This document shows, one piece after another, positions 7,823 through 14,232 of a stretch of 20,776 bases of DNA; the first letter of the stretch is position 1; each line of letters begins with the position of its first letter. The stretch is from positions 1 through 20,776 of the forward strand of contig DASTRY010000065.1 in assembly GCA_035760965.1 (NCBI GenBank), read 5' to 3'. Under the pieces are notes generated by a model. That model was given only the letters and a program-made list of their open reading frames with translations. It had not been told where the DNA came from and did not search any database. This DNA comes from JADGHX01 sp035760965 (lineage in GTDB: Bacteria; Pseudomonadota; Gammaproteobacteria; Steroidobacterales; Steroidobacteraceae). Both the position numbers and the translations under genes were made by a program.

Positions 7823-8296
7823 TCAAAACGACGCGTCGCCGACGAGCTCGCGGCGCGTTCGAACGAAGAACCACACGAGCGTCAGAGCACCTGCGACCAC
7901 GACGATCATCCCCCACGCGGGAAGCGTGCGCGCATGCGCCTGAGTCACCTCCTGCTCGCTGCTGCGCTCGTCCGCGAGCTCTCGCTGTAGCGCGGTGACG
8001 GAGCCGGGCTGCGCGAAGGGCAGGCCAGGCGCAAGCTCCTGCGCGTTGTCGAGCTCACGTTGCGCATCCGATGCGCGGCCTTCCTCGGCGTACACCTCGG
8101 CTGCAACGTAGTGTGCCCTCCCGCTGTTCGGATGGTTGTGCAGCACCTGACCGATCATCTGCTCCGCTTCCTCCAGGCGGCCGGATTGCGCCGCGCGATA
8201 GATCTGCTCGGAGGTGGGATCGAGAACGGCGAACGCGGGTGACGTGAGCACCAGCGCGAGGATGAGCAACGAAGAAACGTGCGTGATTTTCAGCAT
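7823..8296 (-). CDS. TPR protein with C-terminal membrane anchor
   Basis: The protein has 157 residues. An N-terminal signal peptide (MLKITHVSSLLILALVLTSP, AFA near 23) precedes two tetratricopeptide-like repeats at about 28-91 (IYRAAQSGRLEEAEQMIGQV, AHYVAAEVYAEEGRASDAQR). A single transmembrane helix at about 126-146 (PAWGMIVVVAGALTLVWFFV) is followed by a short positive tail. This places the TPR domain in the periplasm, tethered to the inner membrane. TPR domains serve as protein-binding platforms; the partner is unknown. The gene is divergent from the CBS gene, with 96 bases between the starts. The ribosome binding site is poor, so translation may be weak. Confidence 0.8.
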   Translation of the reverse strand: MLKITHVSSLLILALVLTSPAFAVLDPTSEQIYRAAQSGRLEEAEQMIGQVLHNHPNSGRAHYVAAEVYAEEGRASDAQRELDNAQELAPGLPFAQPGSVTALQRELADERSSEQEVTQAHARTLPAWGMIVVVAGALTLVWFFVRTRRELVGDASF

Positions 8297-8392
8297 TGCG
8301 CGAGGCTAGGAGCGCAAGCTGACGGCACCCTGACGGGGAACCAATGCTTCGACAAAGTGTTGCGCAGTGAGGCGCGCAGGAGGGTTGCCACC

Positions 8393-8848
8393 ATGCGAGC
8401 GCAACAGATCATGACCGTGAGGCCCGTCGTCGCCACACGCGACAAGAACCTGCAGGAAGTCGCGGAGCTGATGGTCGAGTACGACTGCGGCGAGATCCCC
8501 GTCGTCGATAGCGAGGACACGATGATTCCGGTGGGCGTGATCACCGACCGCGACATCGTGTGCCGCAGTGTTGCTCGAGGGCGCAACCCGCTCGTGCTCA
8601 CGGCCGAGGATTGCATGACGACTCCATGCGTAACGGTCGAGCTGCACGAGAAGGTGGAGGACTGCTGTCGTGTGCTCGAAGAGCAGCAGCTCCGGCGTGT
8701 GCTCGTGGTCGATAGGGCGGGGCGGCTGTGCGGGATCATCTCGCAGGCGGATATCGCCGAGTTCGCCCGGCCCGAGCAGACGATTGCCGTGGTCCGCGAG
8801 GTCTCTCAGCGCAGCAATGGGCGCGGGACCCTCCAACCCTTGCTGTGA
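8393..8848 (+). CDS. Twin CBS-domain protein
   Basis: The protein has 151 residues and consists of two CBS domains. CBS1 runs from about 7 to 62 (IMTVRPVVATRDKNLQEVAE, GVITDRDIVCRSVA) and CBS2 from about 74 to 128 (CMTTPCVTVELHEKVEDC, GRLCGIISQADIAEF). CBS pairs bind adenine nucleotides such as AMP or ATP and act as energy sensors; stand-alone ones are often induced by stress. Conserved 'TDRD' and 'SQAD' segments fit ribose binding in each domain. Cysteine is unusually frequent (32, 57, 74, 79, 91, 92, 113), including a CC pair, so redox sensitivity is possible. The start follows a strong AGGAGGG site at 8378. It precedes the small uncharacterised gene by 69 bases. Confidence 0.9.
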   Translation: MRAQQIMTVRPVVATRDKNLQEVAELMVEYDCGEIPVVDSEDTMIPVGVITDRDIVCRSVARGRNPLVLTAEDCMTTPCVTVELHEKVEDCCRVLEEQQLRRVLVVDRAGRLCGIISQADIAEFARPEQTIAVVREVSQRSNGRGTLQPLL

Positions 8849-8917
8849 CCGCGCCCCGGCCACCGGGCGGCATGGCGAATGCTTGACCCGAAGTGAAGTC
8901 AAGACGAGGAGCACACC

Positions 8918-9226
8918 ATGGCACATCGAGCCGCAGGGCACGTACTCACCAATCACGACGAGATCCGCAGATGGGCGGACGCGCGCAAGGCTCAGCCCGC
9001 GTGTGTGAAGGGGACCGAGAGCAACGAGGGAAGCTGTCTGTTGCGGCTGGATTTTCCGGGCTACAGCGGCGAAGGCTCGCTCGAGGCGATTCCGTGGGAC
9101 CAATGGTTCCGCGTGTTCGACAATCGCAAGCTCGCGCTCATCGTCGAGGAGCAGACCGCCGACGGCAAACCGAGTAATTTCAACAAGCTCGTGAGCCGCG
9201 AGACCGCGGAGCGCACGAAGCACTGA
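8918..9226 (+). CDS. Small conserved protein of unknown function
   Basis: The protein has 102 residues and is soluble, with no signal or membrane segment. It shows a pattern I recall from a family of small proteobacterial proteins: HDEIRRWADAR, then ACVKGTESNEG, LLRLDFPGYSGEGSLE, IPWDQWFRVFDNRKLALIVE and FNKLVSRETAE. Members are often wrongly labelled 1,4-alpha-glucan branching enzyme in databases; at 102 residues with no glycosyl hydrolase motif that activity is excluded. A GAGGAG site lies just before the ATG. It follows the CBS gene on the same strand and converges on lon, whose stop is 13 bases away. The function is unknown; context suggests stress. Confidence 0.8.
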   Translation: MAHRAAGHVLTNHDEIRRWADARKAQPACVKGTESNEGSCLLRLDFPGYSGEGSLEAIPWDQWFRVFDNRKLALIVEEQTADGKPSNFNKLVSRETAERTKH

Positions 9227-9239
9227 AGCACGAGCGCCG

Positions 9240-11627
9240 TCAATGCGCGATGCGCGCGCCCTCGTCGCCGGTCACGCTGGCTCGCGCGGCGCGCGCTTTG
9301 GCCGCTTCCGACGGCGGCTGATCGAGCGCGGCGGCGAGCGCGTCCTCGACGCGTTCGGCCCACACGAACTCGAGCTTCTGCCGCGCGCTCTCGGGAATGT
9401 CCTCGAAATCTTTCCGATTGCGTGCGGGCAGGATCACGCACCGAATCCCTGCGCGCGCGGCCGCGATCACTTTCTCTTTGATACCGCCGACGGGTAACAC
9501 CAAGCCGCGCAGACTGATCTCTCCCGTCATCGCCACATCGCTTCGCACCGTGCGATTCGCGAGCAGTGAGGCGAGCGACATGAACATCGCGACGCCCGCG
9601 CTCGGCCCGTCCTTCGGAATCGCGCCGGCGGGCACGTGAATGTGGAGGTCCTGCTTGTCGAGCCCTTCGGTGTTGAACCCGAGCTGACCGGCCAGCGCCT
9701 TGACCAGCGTCACGGCCGTCTGCGCGCTCTCTTTCATCACATCCCCGAGCTGGCCTGTGAGGATGAGCTTGCCGCTGCCGGGAACGCGGCTCGACTCGAT
9801 GAAGAGAATGTCGCCGCCGACCGGCGTCCATGCGAGACCGGTCGCGACGCCGGGCACGCTCGTGCGCATCGCCAGCTCGTTCTCGAAGCGCCGCGGCCCG
9901 AGAATCGTCGGAATATCCTGCGGCCCGAGCGATACCTGCGTGGCCTCGCCCGCCGCGATCTTCACGGCCGCCGAACGCAGGGTCGCGCCGATCTGCCGCT
10001 CGAGATTGCGGCAGCCGGCCTCGCGCGTGTAGTCGTCGATGATCAGCCGCACCGCGTCGTCGGAAATCTGCACTTGTTCCGTCGTGAGGCCGTTCGCCTT
10101 CAGCTGGCGCGGCACGAGATAGCGCTTGGCGATCTCGAGCTTTTCTTCCGCCGTGTAGCCCGTGAGCTCGATGACTTCCATGCGATCGCGCACCGGCGGC
10201 GGCACCGTGTCGAGCACGTTCGCCGTACAGATGAACAGCACGCGGCTCAAGTCGAACGGCACGGCGAGGTAGTTGTCGCGGAACGTGTTGTTCTGCTCCG
10301 GATCGAGCACTTCCAGCAGCGCCGAGTACGGGTCGCCCTGAAAGCTCGCGCTGAGCTTGTCAATCTCGTCGAGCATCAGCACGGGATTGCGCGTGCCGGC
10401 CTTGCGCAGCGCCTGAATGATGTTCCCCGGCAGCGCGCCGATGTACGTGCGCCGGTGCCCGCGAATTTCCGCTTCATCGTGCACGCCGCCGAGGCTCACG
10501 CGCGCGAACTTGATGCCGAGCGCCCGCGCGATGCTCTGGCCGAGCGAGGTCTTGCCGACGCCGGGCGGACCGACGAAGCACAGGATGGGGCTGCGGCCCT
10601 GCGGGTTGAGCTTGCGCACCGCGAGAAATTCGATGATGCGCCGTTTGATCTTGTCGAGGTCGAAGTGGTCCTCGTCGAGCACCTGCCGCGCGCGCTGCAT
10701 GTCGAAGTTCTCGGTGTCCATCTTCGACCAGGGCAGGGCGGTGAGCCATTCGAGGTAGGTTGCGACCATCGAATATTCGGGCGAGGCCTCGGACATGCGC
10801 TCGAGGCGGCGCAGCTCCTTCGTCGCGTGCTCCGAGACATCGGGCGGCATGCCGGCCTGCTCGATGGCGCGCGTCAGCTCCTCGACCTGCGCCGAGCCGC
10901 CCTCGGTCTCGCCGAGCTCGTGGCGAATCTGGCGGAGCTGCTCGCGCAGCACCGCTTCTTTCTGGCGATCGTTCAGCGCTTCGCGCGTCTTCTCGCCGAT
11001 CTCCTTCGAGATGCGCAGCACCTCGATGCGCTGGCTCAGCACCGCAATGACGCGATCGAGCCGTTCCTTCAGCGGAAACATCTCGAGGATCTGCTGCTTC
11101 TCTTCGGGCTTCAGGTCCATGAGGCTCGCGACGAGGTCCGCGAGCGCGCCCGGCTGCTCGACGGACTGGAGCGCGGCGACGATCTCCGGCGGCACCTGCG
11201 CGAGCAGCTCGATCGCTTCGATCGCGCGCTCGCGCAGATAGCGGGCGCGCGCTTCGATCTCGCGCTCGACCGTTTCTTCGTCCGTGTGGAGGGCGACGCG
11301 CGCGCGTAGAAAGGGATCGGTCTGCAGGAACTCCTCGATGCGAAAGCGCTGCTCGCCGCGGACGATGAGGTGATGTCCGCCGTCCGGGGCCGTGACGTAC
11401 CGGACGATGCTCGCGACCGTGCCGACCTGATGCAGCTGCGCGGGCCCGGGCTCCTCCTCCGCAACGTCCCGCTGCATCAGCACGCCGATCCGTTGCTTGG
11501 TCTTCATCGCTTCCTGAGCCGCGGCGACCGAGCGCGGCCGGCCGACGGCGATCGGCACGACCGTGCCGGGAAACACGACCAGCCCGCGAACCGGCAGGAT
11601 GAGGAGGCTTTCAGGTGCGTCGGCCAT
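9240..11627 (-). CDS. lon: ATP-dependent Lon protease
   Basis: The protein has 795 residues, close to the usual LonA length. The N-terminal substrate-binding domain (about 8-200, LLILPVRGLVVFPGTVVPI) is followed by a coiled-coil region. The AAA+ domain has Walker A GPPGVGKTS (353-361), Walker B PVLMLDEID (415-423) and an arginine-bearing sensor region (VRDRMEVIELTGY). The protease domain carries the catalytic dyad Ser676 (PKDGPSAGV) and Lys717 (GGIKEK). Lon degrades misfolded and regulatory proteins in the cytoplasm. The ATG is three bases after the Hsp20 stop, with its ribosome binding site inside the Hsp20 gene, so the two are co-translated. In many gammaproteobacteria the main lon stands next to hupB and ppiD; here it does not, so this may be a second, stress-associated copy. 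The last 25 residues are a variable Ala-rich tail. Confidence 0.97.
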   Translation of the reverse strand: MADAPESLLILPVRGLVVFPGTVVPIAVGRPRSVAAAQEAMKTKQRIGVLMQRDVAEEEPGPAQLHQVGTVASIVRYVTAPDGGHHLIVRGEQRFRIEEFLQTDPFLRARVALHTDEETVEREIEARARYLRERAIEAIELLAQVPPEIVAALQSVEQPGALADLVASLMDLKPEEKQQILEMFPLKERLDRVIAVLSQRIEVLRISKEIGEKTREALNDRQKEAVLREQLRQIRHELGETEGGSAQVEELTRAIEQAGMPPDVSEHATKELRRLERMSEASPEYSMVATYLEWLTALPWSKMDTENFDMQRARQVLDEDHFDLDKIKRRIIEFLAVRKLNPQGRSPILCFVGPPGVGKTSLGQSIARALGIKFARVSLGGVHDEAEIRGHRRTYIGALPGNIIQALRKAGTRNPVLMLDEIDKLSASFQGDPYSALLEVLDPEQNNTFRDNYLAVPFDLSRVLFICTANVLDTVPPPVRDRMEVIELTGYTAEEKLEIAKRYLVPRQLKANGLTTEQVQISDDAVRLIIDDYTREAGCRNLERQIGATLRSAAVKIAAGEATQVSLGPQDIPTILGPRRFENELAMRTSVPGVATGLAWTPVGGDILFIESSRVPGSGKLILTGQLGDVMKESAQTAVTLVKALAGQLGFNTEGLDKQDLHIHVPAGAIPKDGPSAGVAMFMSLASLLANRTVRSDVAMTGEISLRGLVLPVGGIKEKVIAAARAGIRCVILPARNRKDFEDIPESARQKLEFVWAERVEDALAAALDQPPSEAAKARAARASVTGDEGARIAH

Positions 11628-11630
11628 GAC

Positions 11631-12035
11631 CTACTCCCGGGTGAGATGCAGCTCGAGACAACCGTCGACCATTTGCCGCTCGCGCAGCGCATAGCGGCCC
11701 GGAGGCAACGGGATGCGGCGCTCGAACACCCCGTAGGGGATTTCGAGGCGCCGGATCCGTACCGCGTCGAGGCCGGCACGCAGCGGGCGCTCGGTCTGCA
11801 CCACGAGCTCGGCGGCTTCGACGCGCAGCGTGACGTTCTCGGCGGGTACGCCGGGCAGCGCCACGACGATCCAGATGTCCGTATCGGTTTCGAAGATGTC
11901 GACGGGCGGTTCCCACGCCGATTCGTACTTCGGCGTGCCGACGAGCGCAAAGAAGCGGCGATGGTGCTGCTCGGCGCGCTCGAGCGCGAGCACCGCTTCC
12001 CTCCACATCCAGTCGGCGTCGAACACACGAGTCAT
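11631..12035 (-). CDS. Hsp20/alpha-crystallin small heat-shock protein
   Basis: The protein has 134 residues. The alpha-crystallin domain covers about 40-133: PPVDIFETDTDIWIVVALPG, VPAENVTLRVEAAELVVQTE, RLEIPYGVFERRIPLPPGRY, and the final strand VDGCLELHLTR. Small heat-shock proteins hold unfolding proteins in a refoldable state without ATP. The chain stops right after the last strand and lacks the C-terminal I-x-I/V tail that links dimers into large oligomers, so it may form only small assemblies. The start has an AAGGAG site; a longer in-frame start lacks this. It is immediately upstream of lon, so chaperone and protease would be made together. I could not find a convincing sigma-32 promoter in the divergent gap. 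Confidence 0.92.
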   Translation of the reverse strand: MTRVFDADWMWREAVLALERAEQHHRRFFALVGTPKYESAWEPPVDIFETDTDIWIVVALPGVPAENVTLRVEAAELVVQTERPLRAGLDAVRIRRLEIPYGVFERRIPLPPGRYALRERQMVDGCLELHLTRE

Positions 12036-12167
12036 GGTGCGCTCCTTTCGAGGCCAGATTGCGCCGCGCAGCACGCGACATGCCCAGCTGGCGTCGAGCG
12101 TGGCGGGCGGCACAAGGGATGCTTCGTTTTGCCCTCTCGAATTTTAAACGAGTCTTAGGAGACGCTG
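12036..12167. promoter_or_regulatory. Divergent control region between hsp20 and the DJ-1 gene
   Basis: This 132-base gap must hold promoters for the hsp20–lon pair and for the DJ-1/PfpI gene. An AT-rich patch (AATTTTAAACG near 12140-12150) stands out. TCGTTT (12124-12129) and AAACGA (12146-12151) form an inverted repeat that could be an operator. No clear sigma-32 or sigma-70 match is visible. Confidence 0.35.
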
Positions 12168-12770
12168 ATGGCAACGCTGGATGGCATGAAGGTCGCGATT
12201 CTCGCCGCGGAAGGCTTCGAGCAAAGCGAGCTGCTCGAGCCGCGCAAGGCGCTGGAGGAAGCCGGAGCGCAGACGCGCGTCGTCTCGCCGGCGAAGGGTG
12301 AAGTGCAGGGGTGGAAACATTTCGACAAGGGCGAGAAGGTGCGCGTCGACGTGCCGCTCGAGGAGGCCAACGCGGCGGATTTCGACGCGCTGATGCTGCC
12401 GGGAGGCGTGGCCAATCCGGACCAGCTGCGCATGATTCCGAAGGCGGTGGAGTTCGTCCGCGCGTTCTTCGAGGCCGGCAAGCCGGTGGCGGCCATCTGT
12501 CATGCGCCGTGGACGCTCATCGAGGCCGGTGTGGTGAAGGGGCGTACCGTGACGTCGTGGCCGTCGCTGAAAACGGACCTCACGAATGCGGGCGCGAAGT
12601 GGGTGGATCAGGAGGTCGTCACCGACAACGGGCTCGTGACCAGTCGCAAGCCCGCCGACATCCCGGCGTTCAATCGCAAGATGATCGAAGAGTTTGCCGA
12701 GCGGCGCCACGCATCCCAGGCGGGCGCGACGGGGCGCGCGCAAGGGAAGGAGCAGCGACCTAGCGCCTAG
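12168..12770 (+). CDS. DJ-1/PfpI family protein (YhbO-like, type 1 glutamine amidotransferase fold)
   Basis: The protein has 200 residues. The family's flavodoxin-like fold is evident from KVAILAAEGFEQSELLEPR (8-26), DALMLPGGVANPDQLR (73-88) and the nucleophile elbow VAAICHAPWTLIEAG (107-121). Cys111 is the reactive cysteine, followed by His112, and Glu18 is its usual acidic partner. Members such as YhbO and PfpI are described as stress proteins with glyoxalase, deglycase or protease activity; which applies here is not decidable from sequence. The final 20 or so residues (SQAGATGRAQGKEQRPSA) are a non-conserved extension beyond the usual length. The start has an AGGAGA site. It is divergent from hsp20–lon and shares their control region, which fits a common stress response. 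Confidence 0.92.
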   Translation: MATLDGMKVAILAAEGFEQSELLEPRKALEEAGAQTRVVSPAKGEVQGWKHFDKGEKVRVDVPLEEANAADFDALMLPGGVANPDQLRMIPKAVEFVRAFFEAGKPVAAICHAPWTLIEAGVVKGRTVTSWPSLKTDLTNAGAKWVDQEVVTDNGLVTSRKPADIPAFNRKMIEEFAERRHASQAGATGRAQGKEQRPSA

Positions 12771-12848
12771 CGGATTACGCCACGTATCGGTGTGCCCGTC
12801 GTTCCGCACACACAACAGTCGCTACGCCGGGCATGTCGATACGGAGCG

Positions 12849-14159
12849 CTAGCCTCCGGGCGCGCCGGTGTACGGCGAGCCGAATCCCGCTGTGTCGGGT
12901 GATGTGCCGATCTCCCCCGCGTCCGCCGATCCAGCCGCCGCATCGGGTGACACGCCCCGACGCGCCGCGCTCTGCAATCCGCCGCGCCGGCGTCCGGCGC
13001 GCAACGCGGTGCGCGCTGCGGCATCGTGCGGCGTCATGCCCGTCTCGATGAACGTCTTCAACCGCAGCAGATCCTCATCGAGCTGCCGCTTCGGGTCTAC
13101 CGCGAACAGCCGCGCGATGCCGTGGCCGAGCACGCCACCGGGCGGGTTGTACGTCATGCGGATATCCAGTCGCGTGCTGCCGTCGCCGACGCGTTCGCAG
13201 CGGATGATGCCGGCGTGCTCGACCGGCCCGTTGCGCACCGTGCGCCAGGCAAGCAGCTCGTTCGGCCGGCACGTCGTCAACTCCGATTCCCACTCGACGG
13301 ACGCGCCCGCCGGCCCGGTCACGACCCAGTGTGTGCGACCGTCCCCGAGAGGACGCACGCTTTGCACGTGGCGCATGAACGACGGGTAGCGCTCGAAATC
13401 CGCGAGCGTTTCGTACACGCGCTCGACAGGCGCCTCCACCTGAATCGTTTTGCGGATGTCGATGGCGCGCGGTCCGGCGCCGCCGGCGAGCCGTCGCAAC
13501 GGCGTATTCGTCACACTGCGCAGGAGCAGCACGCTACCGACTGCGAGCTCAGTGCCGGCGAGCAGTCCGGAACCGCGCGAGGTGAAGAGCTGGCGGGTGC
13601 CCCATGCCGCGAGCGCGCTTCCGGCGGTACCCATGCCCAAGCGCACGGCGGGCGACCAGTTCTCGCGCAGCAACGGAAAGCGCGCGCGCCCGCGATGCCG
13701 ACCGCCTTGCAGCTCGGGCACGCCCGTCGCCGATTCATGGACTGCGAGCTCGTCCGCGACGTCGCCGACGCCGCGTACGGACCAGACGCAATCGATGAGC
13801 TCATCGTGTTCATCGGCGAGCACCGAGCCCATGAGCGTCACGCGCCCTTGCGTCACCGCGACGGTGATCGCGCCCGGATGCGAGACCGCGCGACCCAGGG
13901 CGGCGCGCACGCGCTCTGCGAGCACATCGTCAGGCACCTCCTCGTGCCGGAAGAATGACGTCAGCCGCGAGCGTGCACCGCGCGCACGATGCTTCACGTC
14001 GCGCGCGGCGATGCCCACGGCCTCGTTGAAATCCGTCGTCGCGCTGCCGAGCCGGTCGAGAAGAACGGCGCGCCTGCGGCGCCCCGAGCGCGGATCGAGC
14101 CAGAACATGGCAGCGGCACCAAGCGCCACCCCTGCGAGGGATCGTGCAATGGGAGTCAT
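12849..14159 (-). CDS. BON and SRPBCC domain membrane protein
   Basis: The protein has 436 residues. The N terminus (MTPIARSLAGVALGAAAMFW, then LDPRSGRRRRA) is a hydrophobic stretch followed by a basic patch, like YtxH-type proteins. A BON domain lies at about 77-143 (DDVLAERVRAALGRAVSHPG, VTQGRVTLMGSVLADEHDEL, VRGVGDVADEL). Two short hydrophobic helices follow at about 171-215. An SRPBCC/polyketide-cyclase-like domain spans about 233-375 (IDIRKTIQVEAPVERVYETL, DFERYPSFMRHVQSVRPL, WESELTTCRPNELLAWRT). The C-terminal 60 residues are low complexity (Ala/Gly/Ser/Pro). BON domains bind phospholipid or membrane surfaces; SRPBCC domains have a hydrophobic ligand cavity. Together they suggest lipid handling or envelope stress, which is inference. 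It follows the methyltransferase–esterase fusion by 73 bases on the same strand and is probably co-transcribed. A GGAGG site lies 10 bases before the ATG. Confidence 0.85.
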   Translation of the reverse strand: MTPIARSLAGVALGAAAMFWLDPRSGRRRRAVLLDRLGSATTDFNEAVGIAARDVKHRARGARSRLTSFFRHEEVPDDVLAERVRAALGRAVSHPGAITVAVTQGRVTLMGSVLADEHDELIDCVWSVRGVGDVADELAVHESATGVPELQGGRHRGRARFPLLRENWSPAVRLGMGTAGSALAAWGTRQLFTSRGSGLLAGTELAVGSVLLLRSVTNTPLRRLAGGAGPRAIDIRKTIQVEAPVERVYETLADFERYPSFMRHVQSVRPLGDGRTHWVVTGPAGASVEWESELTTCRPNELLAWRTVRNGPVEHAGIIRCERVGDGSTRLDIRMTYNPPGGVLGHGIARLFAVDPKRQLDEDLLRLKTFIETGMTPHDAAARTALRAGRRRGGLQSAARRGVSPDAAAGSADAGEIGTSPDTAGFGSPYTGAPGG

Positions 14160-14232
14160 GGCCAGCGCGCCTCCGTCCGAGTGACTGCGACCGACAAGCA
14201 AAGCGCGCACCCGCCGCGGCGGTACCCGCCAC

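Noticed and set aside
9636..11309. A 557-codon open frame on the plus strand, opposite lon
   Set aside because: It is antisense to a fully convincing Lon protease. Its protein is Arg/Ala/Leu/His rich without domain sense, as expected for shadow frames in high-GC DNA.
12036..12167. A sigma-32 heat-shock promoter for hsp20–lon
   Set aside because: CCTTG-like sequence occurs on the minus strand, but no CCCCAT-type -10 element lies at the right distance.
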